Shown: positions 18,342 to 26,772 of the stretch, one piece after another
Layout of the letters: every line of letters begins with the position of its first letter
Position numbering within the stretch: the first letter of the stretch is position 1
Assembly (NCBI GenBank): GCA_963738445.1
Contig: CAVTWS010000024.1
Location: 124,001 to 188,000, forward strand
Direction of reading: 5' to 3'
DNA from: CAVTWS01 sp963738445
GTDB lineage: Bacteria; Actinomycetota; Acidimicrobiia; Acidimicrobiales; SHLQ01
DNA length: 64,000 bases
Program-made: the position numbers and the translations under genes
Notes under the pieces: model-generated
The model's database searches: none
The model's input: the letters and a program-made list of their open reading frames with translations, nothing else
Told to the model about the DNA's origin: nothing

Positions 18342-18985
18342 CGTCCGACGACGTGTGGGAGGTGATGACCACCGCTCGTACCATCCGTCGCTTCACCGAC
18401 GGTCCGGTCGACGACGACACGCTCGTGCGCTGCCTGGAGGCGGCGCGTTGCGCCCCGTCGGGAGCGAACGCCCAAGCGTGGCGATTCATCGTGCTCCGGT
18501 CACCCGAGGCTCGGGCCACGGTCGCGGAGGCCGCCCGGCTCGCCCTCGAGGTGATCGAGCCCGTCTACGGGATGACGAGACCCGACCCCGACGACCGGAG
18601 CCGCCCGGCGCGCACCAACCGGGCCACCTACGAGCTCCACGACCGGGCCGGCGACCGCACCTCCGTGCTCTTCGCCCAACGCCGCTTCGACACGGCCTCC
18701 GAGATGCTCCTGGCCGGCTCGATCTTCCCGGCCGCCCAGAACTTCCTACTGGCGGCGCGAGCCCAGGGACTCGGCGGATGCCTGACCAGCTGGGCCTCGT
18801 ACGGGGGCGAATCGTTGCTGCGGCGCGCGGTCGGCGTTCCCGACGACTGGATGCTGGTCGCCCACATCGTGGTCGGCTGGCCCCGGGGCCGCCACGGACC
18901 GGTCCGCCGCCGGCCCCTGCGCGAGGTCACGAACCTGGATCGCTGGGACGCATCTGCCGACTCGATCCTCCCGCCCAACGGCTGA
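18332..18985 (+). CDS. Nitroreductase family protein
   Basis: 217 residues. The FMN-binding start TTARTIRRFTDGPV, the ARCAPSGANAQAWRF segment and the C-terminal HIVVGWPRGRHGP are nitroreductase signatures. Start is GTG 18332 with GGAGGTG upstream; it overlaps the end of the molybdenum hydroxylase gene, indicating co-translation. Family members use NAD(P)H to reduce nitro groups, quinones or enones; a few act as dehalogenases or BluB-like enzymes. It might recycle an electron acceptor for the neighbouring hydroxylase, which is only inference. Confidence 0.88.
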   Translation: MSVTSDDVWEVMTTARTIRRFTDGPVDDDTLVRCLEAARCAPSGANAQAWRFIVLRSPEARATVAEAARLALEVIEPVYGMTRPDPDDRSRPARTNRATYELHDRAGDRTSVLFAQRRFDTASEMLLAGSIFPAAQNFLLAARAQGLGGCLTSWASYGGESLLRRAVGVPDDWMLVAHIVVGWPRGRHGPVRRRPLREVTNLDRWDASADSILPPNG

Positions 18986-18998
18986 CCGGGCGCACGAC

Positions 18999-19586
18999 AT
19001 GGCCGTCGAACGCAAGCCGCGACGAATCGGCGCCGAGACCTCGGAGACCCGTGTCCTGATGCTCGACGTCACGGAACAGGTGATCCTGGCGGACGGCTAC
19101 GCGGCGGTCAGCTCACGCCGGATCGCCAAGGAAGCCGGGGTGACGCCGGCGCTCGTCCACTACTACTTCCCCTCGCTCGACGACCTGTTCCTGGCCGTGC
19201 TGCACCGTCGCGCCCAGGAGCAACTCGAACGGGTCGAGCGGGCCCTGGCGTCGCCGCAGCCGCTCCAGGCGTTGTGGAAGGCGAGCCGGGACAAGGCCGG
19301 AACCGGCCTGCTCCTCGAGTTGATGGCGCTCGCCAACCACCGCAAGGTCATCCGGAGCGAGCTGGCCGAACAGGCCGAACGCTACCGGAAGGCCCTGATC
19401 GAGGGGATCAGCGCCCACCTCGAGGCGTGCGGCCTCGACCTCGAGGCGTTCCCGCCCGTGGCGATCCTCACCGTGCTCTCCGGGGTCGCCCGTTCGCTCG
19501 TGCTCGAGGAGTCCCTCGGCATGTCGACCGGCCTGCCCGAGACCGAGCAGCTGATCGAGCGGATGATCCAGGTCCTCGAAGGCTGA
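18999..19586 (+). CDS. TetR-family transcriptional regulator
   Basis: 195 residues. The N-terminal helix-turn-helix reads ILADGYAAVSSRRIAKEAGV and TPALVHYYFPSLDDLFLAVL, a standard TetR DNA-binding domain; the rest is a helical ligand-binding domain (LLELMALANHRKVIRSEL). It lies 13 bases after the nitroreductase on the same strand and is probably transcribed with it. It is the only TetR regulator in the window, so it is the nearest candidate to bind the ACCGGA-N7-TCCGGT palindrome at 14079. Confidence 0.93.
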   Translation: MAVERKPRRIGAETSETRVLMLDVTEQVILADGYAAVSSRRIAKEAGVTPALVHYYFPSLDDLFLAVLHRRAQEQLERVERALASPQPLQALWKASRDKAGTGLLLELMALANHRKVIRSELAEQAERYRKALIEGISAHLEACGLDLEAFPPVAILTVLSGVARSLVLEESLGMSTGLPETEQLIERMIQVLEG

Positions 19587-19624
19587 ACCGACCCGCATGA
19601 GCCCGGCGCCACCGGGGCCGCCGT

Positions 19625-20572
19625 CTACGGACGCACGATCACGTTCCCGACCTTGCGCCCGGTGTCGACGCGGCGATAGGCGTCGACGATCTGGTCGAGG
19701 TCGTAGATCTGGTCGTGGACCACGATGATCGTTCCGTCAGCCACCAGTCCGAGCAGCAGATCGAAGTCGTCGACCCGTTCGGGGGCACTCCCGCCGGCGA
19801 CGTTGCCGCGAGCGCGGAGGGTGTCCCACAGGTCCGCGACGACGAGCAGGAGCACACCGGTCGGGGTCAGCAGTCGCCGACCGTCTCGTATCGACACGTT
19901 CCCGACCGTGTCGAGCACCGCGTCGAAGCGGTCGGTGGTACGGGCCAGGCCACCACGGGCATGGTCGATGACGTGGTCCGCGCCCAGCTTGGTGACCAGC
20001 GCGGCATTTGCGTCGCTGGTCACCGCGGTGACCGTCGCGCCGAGGTGTCGGGCGAGCTGGACCGCGTTCGTGCCCACCGCGCCGGACGCCCCGTTGACCA
20101 GCACCGACAGGCCCGGACCGACCGACCCCCTGTCACGCAGGAAGTACAACGCCGTCGTGCCCCCGAACAGCAGGCCGGCGGCATCCTCGTCGGTCACGCC
20201 GGACGGAGTGCGGGCGAGACGGTCCGCCCGCAGCGCGATGTACTCCGCGTGCGCCCCCATCCTCGTTCCGGCCATGCCGCACACCCGATCGCCAGGAGCG
20301 AGATCACCGACGTTCGGACCGGCCGTTTCGACGACACCCGCAAACGAGCTCCCCAGGATCCGGCGGCGCGGTCTGAAGACGCCGAACGCCAGCCGGGCGA
20401 ACGGCCCGAATCCCTTCGGGAAGCGCGCGCCGCGTATGCGCGAGTCGCCCGACGTCACCGCAACGGCGCGGATCCGCACCAGCACCTCGTCAGCCCGCGG
20501 TTCCGGAGTCGGAATGTCGCGGACGTGGGCGACCTCGGGTCCGCCGTACCGATCGATCACGGCTGCACGCAC
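19625..20572 (-). CDS. Zinc-independent MDR (quinone oxidoreductase-like) NAD(P)H dehydrogenase
   Basis: 315 residues. MDR features: GGPEVAHVRDIPTPEPRADE at the N-terminus, a GroES-like barrel without Zn-binding Cys, PGDRVCGMAG, and the Rossmann segment LVNGASGAVGTNAVQLARHLG. Ends with YRRVDTGRKVGNVIV, common to this group. GTG 20572 preceded by GGAGGAGGG is preferred over upstream GTGs. The likely activity is NADPH-dependent reduction of quinones or enones. It follows the spermidine-synthase-like gene region but faces the TetR gene end-to-end. Confidence 0.9.
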   Translation of the reverse strand: MRAAVIDRYGGPEVAHVRDIPTPEPRADEVLVRIRAVAVTSGDSRIRGARFPKGFGPFARLAFGVFRPRRRILGSSFAGVVETAGPNVGDLAPGDRVCGMAGTRMGAHAEYIALRADRLARTPSGVTDEDAAGLLFGGTTALYFLRDRGSVGPGLSVLVNGASGAVGTNAVQLARHLGATVTAVTSDANAALVTKLGADHVIDHARGGLARTTDRFDAVLDTVGNVSIRDGRRLLTPTGVLLLVVADLWDTLRARGNVAGGSAPERVDDFDLLLGLVADGTIIVVHDQIYDLDQIVDAYRRVDTGRKVGNVIVRP

Positions 20573-20631
20573 GATCCCTCCTCCGCAGACTGCCGCCAGC
20601 CTGGCCGCGATCGAGCGGCCAGGCAATGACG

Positions 20632-22776
20632 TCAGCGGAGCGCTCCCAGGAGATCGCTGTAGTCGTCGGTCCACACCCGTCCGTGATCGGTGTTCGCCGA
20701 TTCCCAGCCGGGCAGCACGGCGTCGGCGCCCAGCACCATCCATGTCGACGTCGCCGTTTCGAAGAGCTGCGCATCGAGACCGGCGTCGGTCGCGAGCCGG
20801 CCGACGACCGGCACGAAATCGAAGTACCGGTTGGAGATGTGCATGGCGACCACACCGCCGGGCCGGAGCCGCTGGACGTAGGTGGCCAGCGCCTCCTGCG
20901 TCAGCAGGTGCACGGGTATGGCGTCGGAGCTGAAGGCGTCAAGGACCACGATGTCGTAGGAGGTCGTGGTGTCCTCGATCATGATCCGGCCGTCGCCGAC
21001 GATGGTCCGGATCTCCGCCGGGCTGTCCTCGAGGTAGGTGAACAGCGCCGGGTCCCTGGCGATGTCGACCACCGCTCGGTCGATCTCGTAGAAGTCGAAC
21101 TCGTCCGCGGCCCGGCCATAGGACGCCAAGGCCCCGGCGCCGAGGCCGATGATGGCGACCCGGCGGGACGGCGCCGAGTCATCGAGGGACTCGAAAAGGT
21201 GGCCGATGCCTTCGGTATCGGCGTAGTAGCCGAGCGGCTCGTTGGTGGGACCCTGCACGCCATGGGCGGTGGTACCGCTGTGCAACACGTGACGCCCTTC
21301 CGCTTCCTCGGTGACGCGATAGACGCCGAAGAAGGTGCGCTCCGTGGACAGCGCCAGCGTCGACTCACGCGAGAGGATGCCGACGACGACGAGCCCGATG
21401 CAGGCGGCGTAGAGCCGCGGGTTGGACGCCGCTGAGTAGGCGATCATCGTCCCCACTCCGAACACCGCCAGGGTGACCGTGGGCTCCGCTTTGGCGTTCG
21501 CCACGATGAGCGCGGCCCCGCAGACCGCGACCACCGCGACGACGGTGGCGACGGCGCGGCGGTGCGGCACCGTCTTGCCCGCCGGCAGCAACAACATCGT
21601 GGCCGCGAGCGCCATCGGGTACTCGGCGATCTGATCGAACAGGACCGGCGCGAGGATGGCGCTGGCGATGCCGCCGAGCACACCGCCGGTCGACATCCAC
21701 ACGTAGAACTGGGTCAGCTGGGCTGGCTCCGGCCGGGCGGCGACCAGCCGGGCGTGAGCGAGGAGCGCCGCGGCAAAGAAGGCGCTGAGGTGGAGGCTGA
21801 GGGACAGCCCCATACCGAGCGACGTCCCGGCGAGGCTGAGCACGACCGGGATCACGAGCACCCGGGCGACGAGGGCCGACGAATCGACGAGGCGCACGCC
21901 GGTCTTGGAAAAGGCCACGATGAACGTGGCGAGGTAGAGCGCCAGCGGTACCACCCACAGCAGCGGCACCGACGCGATGTCCGTAGCGATGTGACGGGTC
22001 ACGCCGAGGAGCAGCGCGGAGGGGATCGCCGCGATCGCGCACCAACGCAGGCGCTCGGACCACGAGGCCGAGGGCGGAGCGACATGGGCCGCCGAGGCGG
22101 TCTCGGCCCGCCGCCGGGCCACGACCGCGCACGACGCCAGGAGTCCGACGAACGCGATGTAGGCGACCGCCCAGACCCGCGTCTGGGTGGGCAGGTCGAA
22201 GCGTGGCTCGATCAGCAGCGGATAGGCGAGGAGCGCGACGAGGCTTCCCGTGTTGCCGGTGGCGTACAGGACGTACGGATCGCGGTCGGTCGCCAGTCCG
22301 TACCAACGCTGCAACGTCGGGCTGACGGTCGAGAGCGCGAAGAAGGGTGCGCCGACGCTCACGATGAGCAACAGGAACGTCCACCACACGGGCGACGCGG
22401 CCTGGGGTGGGGTCCAACCGTCGGGCATCGCAACGGGGAGCACGAGGAGGGGCAACGCCGCTATGGCCACCGCCACGCGGCGTGGCGGCTCGGCGTGTAT
22501 CTCGCCAGCCGGTGGGCGGCGAGATACCCGAGCAGGAGGACGAGCTGGAAGAACACCGAGCGCGGTGTTCCACACCGCCGGCGAGCCCCCCAGGAGCGGG
22601 AGCATCAGCTTCGCCACCATGGGTTCGATGGCGAACATCAGGCCCGAGGCGACGAACGACGACGCTCCGAACAGCCCGGCCAGCGCCCGACCACTTCGGG
22701 GTCCCGCCGGGGCCGAGCCGCGGACGGTCTCGGTCGCGATGGGCGGTGCGTCGAGCACGGCGAGGTCGGATCCCAC
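20632..22776 (-). CDS. Polytopic membrane protein fused to a spermidine-synthase-like domain
   Basis: About 714 residues. Many transmembrane segments (for example LFGASSFVASGLMFAIEPM, PSALLLGVTRHIATDIA, LYLATFIVAF) precede a C-terminal methyltransferase-like spermidine synthase domain with VAIIGLGAGALASYG, FYEIDRAVVDIA, VGDGRIMIE and VVLDAFSSDAIP. Such fused MFS/spermidine-synthase proteins are widespread and mostly unassigned; polyamine synthesis is not proven. Residues roughly 73-100 are read out of frame by two compensating indels near 22560 and 22480; the true sequence there is GVFFQLVLLLGYLAAHRLA, a membrane helix. Divergent from the ArsR gene. Confidence 0.88.
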   Translation of the reverse strand: MGSDLAVLDAPPIATETVRGSAPAGPRSGRALAGLFGASSFVASGLMFAIEPMVAKLMLPLLGGSPAVWNTALGVLPARPPARVSRRPPAGEIHAEPPRRVAVAIAALPLLVLPVAMPDGWTPPQAASPVWWTFLLLIVSVGAPFFALSTVSPTLQRWYGLATDRDPYVLYATGNTGSLVALLAYPLLIEPRFDLPTQTRVWAVAYIAFVGLLASCAVVARRRAETASAAHVAPPSASWSERLRWCAIAAIPSALLLGVTRHIATDIASVPLLWVVPLALYLATFIVAFSKTGVRLVDSSALVARVLVIPVVLSLAGTSLGMGLSLSLHLSAFFAAALLAHARLVAARPEPAQLTQFYVWMSTGGVLGGIASAILAPVLFDQIAEYPMALAATMLLLPAGKTVPHRRAVATVVAVVAVCGAALIVANAKAEPTVTLAVFGVGTMIAYSAASNPRLYAACIGLVVVGILSRESTLALSTERTFFGVYRVTEEAEGRHVLHSGTTAHGVQGPTNEPLGYYADTEGIGHLFESLDDSAPSRRVAIIGLGAGALASYGRAADEFDFYEIDRAVVDIARDPALFTYLEDSPAEIRTIVGDGRIMIEDTTTSYDIVVLDAFSSDAIPVHLLTQEALATYVQRLRPGGVVAMHISNRYFDFVPVVGRLATDAGLDAQLFETATSTWMVLGADAVLPGWESANTDHGRVWTDDYSDLLGALR

Positions 22777-22838
22777 GGCGTTCCATCGGCAGTGGGCTCA
22801 GGATCGGCATGGGCCGTTCGACCCAACGGTCTGGCAGG

Positions 22839-22872
22839 TTGGCAGATGCCTATATCGGCATATATTTGCGCC
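22839..22872 (+). promoter_or_regulatory. ArsR gene promoter with AT-rich dyad
   Basis: TTGGCA (22839-22844), 16 bases, then TATATT (22861-22866) six bases before the ATG: a leaderless promoter. The AT-rich dyad TATAT-CGGC-ATATA overlaps the spacer and -10, the expected place for ArsR autorepression. It stands out in GC-rich surroundings. Confidence 0.55.
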
Positions 22873-23259
22873 ATGGCGCGTGCCGCGACGACGACGGATC
22901 CGTTCAACGCCCTCGGTGATGCGACCCGCCGCCGGGTGCTCGCCACGCTGGCCCACGGCGAGGCCACCGTCGGCGATCTGGTGCACCACCTCGGTTGCTC
23001 GCAGCCCCAGGTGTCCAAGCACCTCCGTGTCCTGCGGGAGGTCGACCTGGTGCACTGCCGCACGGTCGGCCGGACCCGCGTCTACCGGATCCATCGGGCG
23101 GGCCTCCGCCCGGTGGCCTCCTGGCTGGACACGCTGACCGCCCGCGTCAACGAGCGGTACGACCGCCTCGACGACTACCTGCACTCCCTCCAGACACCCC
23201 CCGAGCCCAACGAGCCCCCTGAGCCCAACGAGCCCGCTGAGCCCAACGAGAAGGACTGA
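22873..23259 (+). CDS. ArsR-family winged-helix regulator
   Basis: 128 residues. The winged helix is FNALGDATRRRVLATLAHG, LGCSQPQVSKHLRVLREVDL, RTRVYRIH. There are no Cys metal-binding pairs in the recognition helix, so a non-metal signal is likely, as in the ArsR regulators commonly paired with SRPBCC (AHSA1) genes. The C-terminus ends in an EPNEP repeat encoded by 18-bp direct repeats. The stop is 4 bases before the SRPBCC gene, an operon arrangement found in many actinobacteria. Confidence 0.9.
   Translation: MARAATTTDPFNALGDATRRRVLATLAHGEATVGDLVHHLGCSQPQVSKHLRVLREVDLVHCRTVGRTRVYRIHRAGLRPVASWLDTLTARVNERYDRLDDYLHSLQTPPEPNEPPEPNEPAEPNEKD
23203..23250 (+). repeat. 18-bp tandem repeat inside the arsR gene
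   Basis: Units GAGCCCAACGAGCCCNCT at 23203-23220 and 23221-23238 plus a 12-base third copy (23239-23250) encode the EPNEP tail. Unit length is a multiple of three, so copy-number change would keep the frame. Confidence 0.8.
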
Positions 23260-23263
23260 CGAC

Positions 23264-24188
23264 ATGGCACCACGACCCGGATCGGCGACGGTCACCCTCC
23301 CGTCCGACACCGAGATCTTGATCACCCGGAGCTTCGACGCGCCCCGGCCCCTCGTGTTCGACGCCATGACCACGCCGCGCCACCTGTTGCGGTGGTGGGG
23401 ACCGGACTTCCATCCCCTGATCTCCTGCGAGCTCGACCTACGTCCGGGCGGCGCCTGGCGGTACGTCTCGCGCGGCGAAGACGGCTCGGAGCTCGCCTGG
23501 TCGGGCGTGTACCGGGAGATCGTCGTCCCCGAGCGCATCGTGACGACCGAGGTGTTCGAGGCGTTCCCGCAGGCCGAGTCGTTGAACACGGTTACCCTGA
23601 CCGAGGCCGATGGCGTGACGACCCTGCGGACCCTCGTGCGCCATCAGAGCAAGGAGTATCGCGACGGCCATGTCGACTCGGGAATGGAGGGCGGCATGCA
23701 GCTCACCTTCAACCGGCTCGACGCCCTGCTCGCCACGGCGGGCACGGCGAGCGAACGGTTCCGGCGGGTAGCCGGACGCTTCACCGATCGGGCGACCGAG
23801 GTCGAGGGGTCCGCCTGGTCGAACCCGGCTCCGTGCGACGGCTGGGTCGCCCGCGACATCGTCCGCCATCTCGTCGAGTGGGTGCCATCGGTGATCGGTC
23901 GGTCCGGCATCGTGTTCTCCCCGGGCGCGTCGGTCGACGCCGACCCGGCCGGCGCCTGGGCCGCGCTGGCGGCGACGCTCCAGACCGCCCTCGACGAGCC
24001 GGAGACGGCCGCCGGCACCTTCGATGTCGGCCCCCCCGGGCGAGGGTCTCGTCGCCGAGCAGTACGCCGGCATGCAACCGATCGACGAGATGCTCCGGAC
24101 GAGCGGGCACTACGGACCCAAAGTCGAGGTACCCGGTACCGCCGACACCCAGACCAGACTGCTGGCCTTCACCGGCCGCTACCCCTGA
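23264..24188 (+). CDS. SRPBCC (AHSA1-like) protein fused to a TIGR03086-type domain, damaged
   Basis: The N-terminal half (DTEILITRSFDAPRPLVFDA, LLRWWGP, GGAWRYVS) is an AHSA1-type START-like domain. After about residue 160 a mycothiol-dependent maleylpyruvate-isomerase-like/TIGR03086 domain follows (SNPAPCDGWVARDIVRHLVE, then AGMQPIDEMLRTSGHYGP and LLAFTGRYP). A frame change lies in the C7 run near 24035, and about 45 family residues expected between GTFDV and the AGMQPIDEM segment are missing, so the second domain is incomplete as written. It is co-transcribed with the upstream ArsR regulator. Ligand unknown. Confidence 0.75.
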
Positions 24189-24207
24189 GCACGCAGGCCG
24201 GGGTCGA

Positions 24208-25065
24208 TCAGGGGATGATGATCGGGACGGCCATCCCGGAGAACGCGTGGGGGGTGCCATCGGGTCCGGGCAGGAAGCAGTACAGGACATACTCCCCGGG
24301 TTCGGCATCGAAGGTGATGACCTCCTCATCGGAGCCGCCCGGCGCCGCGATGCCGGTCTCCCAATCGCCCAGGGTGAGACCGTCGCTGTTCTCGCTGGCC
24401 AGAAGGTCATCCAAGGTGACGCCGTCGGCCAGCCGGGAAATACCGAGGAAGTGTGCCTCGGCGCCGTCGTTCGTGAGGACGAACGAGGTACGGCCGCTCG
24501 ACACCTCGCCGATCTCGAAGCCGTAGTCGATCGCGGACACATCGACCCGGGCGGCGTCGTCCTCGATCTCCGTCGAGGCACCGTCCGGCAATGGGGTCTC
24601 GTTCTCGGAGTGCGGGATCCCGCACTCTGATTCTTCGAACGCATCGATCTCGTCGACGGCGCCCGCCACGGCGTCGTCAGCGACCGCCACGAAGAACGCA
24701 ACGAGGTCGTCTCCGGCCTCGACCAGTGGGGGCGCAGCAACGGCCACCGCGTCCGCTATCTCCTCGGGCGCCAGCTCCGAGTACTGCGCCAGCTGTTCGC
24801 TGGTGGGCACGGTGTCCTGTTCGAAGATCGCCGTGGCCAGCTGGCAGAGCTCGGCGTTCGCGCCCACGCCGGCGCCGGTGGGTTCGGTGACGTTCGCGGT
24901 GGCCTGTGTCGTCGTCTCGTCGGTGGCCTGCTCATCGGCCACATCGTCATCGTCATCGCCACAACCGGCGGCGAGGACGCCGAGGACAATGAGGACGAGC
25001 CCGATCGGGCGAAGGGCCGTGCGGCTTCGGTAGGTCGTAGTCGTGGCATCCGTGGTGGTGGTCAT
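24208..25065 (-). CDS. Cupredoxin-domain lipoprotein
   Basis: 285 residues. A short N-terminal membrane segment ends in the lipobox LAAGC, followed by Asp5, so the protein is lipidated and extracellular. A helical, acidic middle is followed by a plastocyanin-like domain: type-1 copper ligands are His in EAHFLGI, Cys in LYCFLPGP, His in TPHAF and Met in SGMAV. GGAGG precedes ATG 25065; the upstream ATG adds 8 residues without function. It is divergent from the NirK-like gene, so the two may form an extracytoplasmic electron-transfer pair. Confidence 0.85.
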   Translation of the reverse strand: MTTTTDATTTTYRSRTALRPIGLVLIVLGVLAAGCGDDDDDVADEQATDETTTQATANVTEPTGAGVGANAELCQLATAIFEQDTVPTSEQLAQYSELAPEEIADAVAVAAPPLVEAGDDLVAFFVAVADDAVAGAVDEIDAFEESECGIPHSENETPLPDGASTEIEDDAARVDVSAIDYGFEIGEVSSGRTSFVLTNDGAEAHFLGISRLADGVTLDDLLASENSDGLTLGDWETGIAAPGGSDEEVITFDAEPGEYVLYCFLPGPDGTPHAFSGMAVPIIIP

Positions 25066-25277
25066 GTTCGACCTCCTTCCAATGCTCATCTACTGGTCAA
25101 GGCTGCCATCTCGATCATCGCCTCGTCAATGGTCTCACCCACATGGCCGCGGCACCGTGGGGCCTGAGCGCGCACGCGGCCAGCCCCGCCGAGCGGTGAC
25201 CTAAGGCTCTATGAATGGGGCCGGCACTTCTGGTGATGTGACGTCGAGGAGTCTTCGACCACAAGGGGCTGACATCC

Positions 25278-26711
25278 ATGACGATCACGACGGACCCGGT
25301 CAGGGAGCCTCCCGCACTCCCGAGTACCGATTCCCCCTCCGAACTCGGCCGCAGCGACGATCGCGAGACCCGGCTCGAAGGCTGGCTCATCCTGGTGGCG
25401 TTCTTCGCGGCCATCAGCATGATCGGCGCCGTCATCGCCGCCGGAATCGCGGTGACGCGCGACGGCGGTTCCGACAGCTCCGTCTCGGCAGCAGGTGGGC
25501 CCATGGTGGTCGACGTCACCCTCGGTGAGTTCTTCGTGGAGCCGGCGACCTTGACGGTCCCGGCAGGGACCGTCCTCACCTTGAACGTGACCAACGAAGG
25601 CGCCATGGCTCACGATCTGAAGCTGAACGGGGAGTCGGGCACGGCGATCCTCGACCCCGGCCAGACCGAGGTGGTGTCGCTCGGCGCGATGGAGGAATCC
25701 GGGGAGGCCTGGTGCACCATCGCCGGGCACCGTGAGGCCGGGATGACGATGCAGATCATCGTCGAGGGAACAGCCGGACCCGACACCGGTGGGTCAGCGA
25801 CGCCCGTCGCCGCAGTCGTCGATCCGAACGCGGAGCCGCCCGAGGGTTGGGTTCCGTTCGATCCCGCGCTCGAGCCGGCGCCGGGCGGTACCGAACACGA
25901 GATCGAGCTCCATGCAACCGAGATCGAGGTGGAGGTGGCTCCGGGCGTCACGCAGCTCATGTGGACCTTCGGAGACCAGGTTCCGGGCCCGACGCTGCGA
26001 GGCCGGGTCGGCGACCTGTTCACGGTCACGCTCATCAACGACGGCACGCTCGGACACTCGATCGACTTCCACGCCTCGCGTGTGGCCTGGACCGACGAGA
26101 TGCGGACGATCGAGCCGGGTGAGTCGCTCGTCTACCAGTTCCAGGCCGACTATGCCGGGATCTACATGTACCACTGCGGCACGCCGCCGACCCTCCACCA
26201 CATCGGCAATGGCATGTACGGGGCCATCATCATCGACCCGCCGGATCTGCAACCCGTCGATCACGAGTTCGTCCTGGTCCAGAGCGAGCTCTACCTCGGA
26301 CCCGAAGGCCAACCCGGCGATCTGGCCAAGATGGTCGACGAGCAGTGGGACGCGGTCGTGTTCAACGGCTACTACAATCAGTACCGACACGCACCCATTC
26401 GCGTCGAGACCGACGATCGGATCCGCGTGTGGGTGCTCGACGCCGGACCGTCGGAGAACTCCGCGTTCCACATCGTGGGAACGGTGTTCGACACGGTCTA
26501 CAAGGAGGGCGCCTACCTCCTCCAGCCCGACGACGGGCTGGGAGGATCCCAGGCCCTCGACCTGCAACCCGCCCAAGGCGGGTTCGTCGAGTTCAGCTTC
26601 GCCGAGGACGGCCTGTACCCGATCGTGACGCACAAGTTCGCCAATGTCGGCAAGGGCGCCCTCGGCCTCTTCCAGGCCGGCGAGGTCGAAGACACCGGAG
26701 GGTCACACTGA
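25278..26711 (+). CDS. NirK-like multicopper protein with extra N-terminal cupredoxin
   Basis: 477 residues: a membrane anchor (LILVAFFAAISMIGAVIA, about 35-60), a first cupredoxin (AHDLKL His, EAWCTIAGHREAGM), then two more cupredoxin domains with NirK-type ligands. The type-2 Cu and catalytic residues appear as HSIDFH (His, Asp, His), the type-1 site as YHCGTPP with HHIGNGMYG, and the later His in AFHIVG and VTHKFA. All residues needed for copper nitrite reductase are therefore present, although related three-domain multicopper oxidases cannot be excluded. The extra N-terminal domain could deliver electrons. It would act outside the membrane. Confidence 0.85.
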   Translation: MTITTDPVREPPALPSTDSPSELGRSDDRETRLEGWLILVAFFAAISMIGAVIAAGIAVTRDGGSDSSVSAAGGPMVVDVTLGEFFVEPATLTVPAGTVLTLNVTNEGAMAHDLKLNGESGTAILDPGQTEVVSLGAMEESGEAWCTIAGHREAGMTMQIIVEGTAGPDTGGSATPVAAVVDPNAEPPEGWVPFDPALEPAPGGTEHEIELHATEIEVEVAPGVTQLMWTFGDQVPGPTLRGRVGDLFTVTLINDGTLGHSIDFHASRVAWTDEMRTIEPGESLVYQFQADYAGIYMYHCGTPPTLHHIGNGMYGAIIIDPPDLQPVDHEFVLVQSELYLGPEGQPGDLAKMVDEQWDAVVFNGYYNQYRHAPIRVETDDRIRVWVLDAGPSENSAFHIVGTVFDTVYKEGAYLLQPDDGLGGSQALDLQPAQGGFVEFSFAEDGLYPIVTHKFANVGKGALGLFQAGEVEDTGGSH

Positions 26712-26772
26712 TCTGGGGGTCGACGTCGTTCGGGATCTACGGTTGACGGATCGTCTCGCCGAGGAGGACACC

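Noticed and set aside
20632..22776. Naming the fused membrane protein a spermidine synthase
   Set aside because: Only the methyltransferase-like fold is supported; polyamine-binding residues cannot be confirmed and no polyamine genes are nearby.
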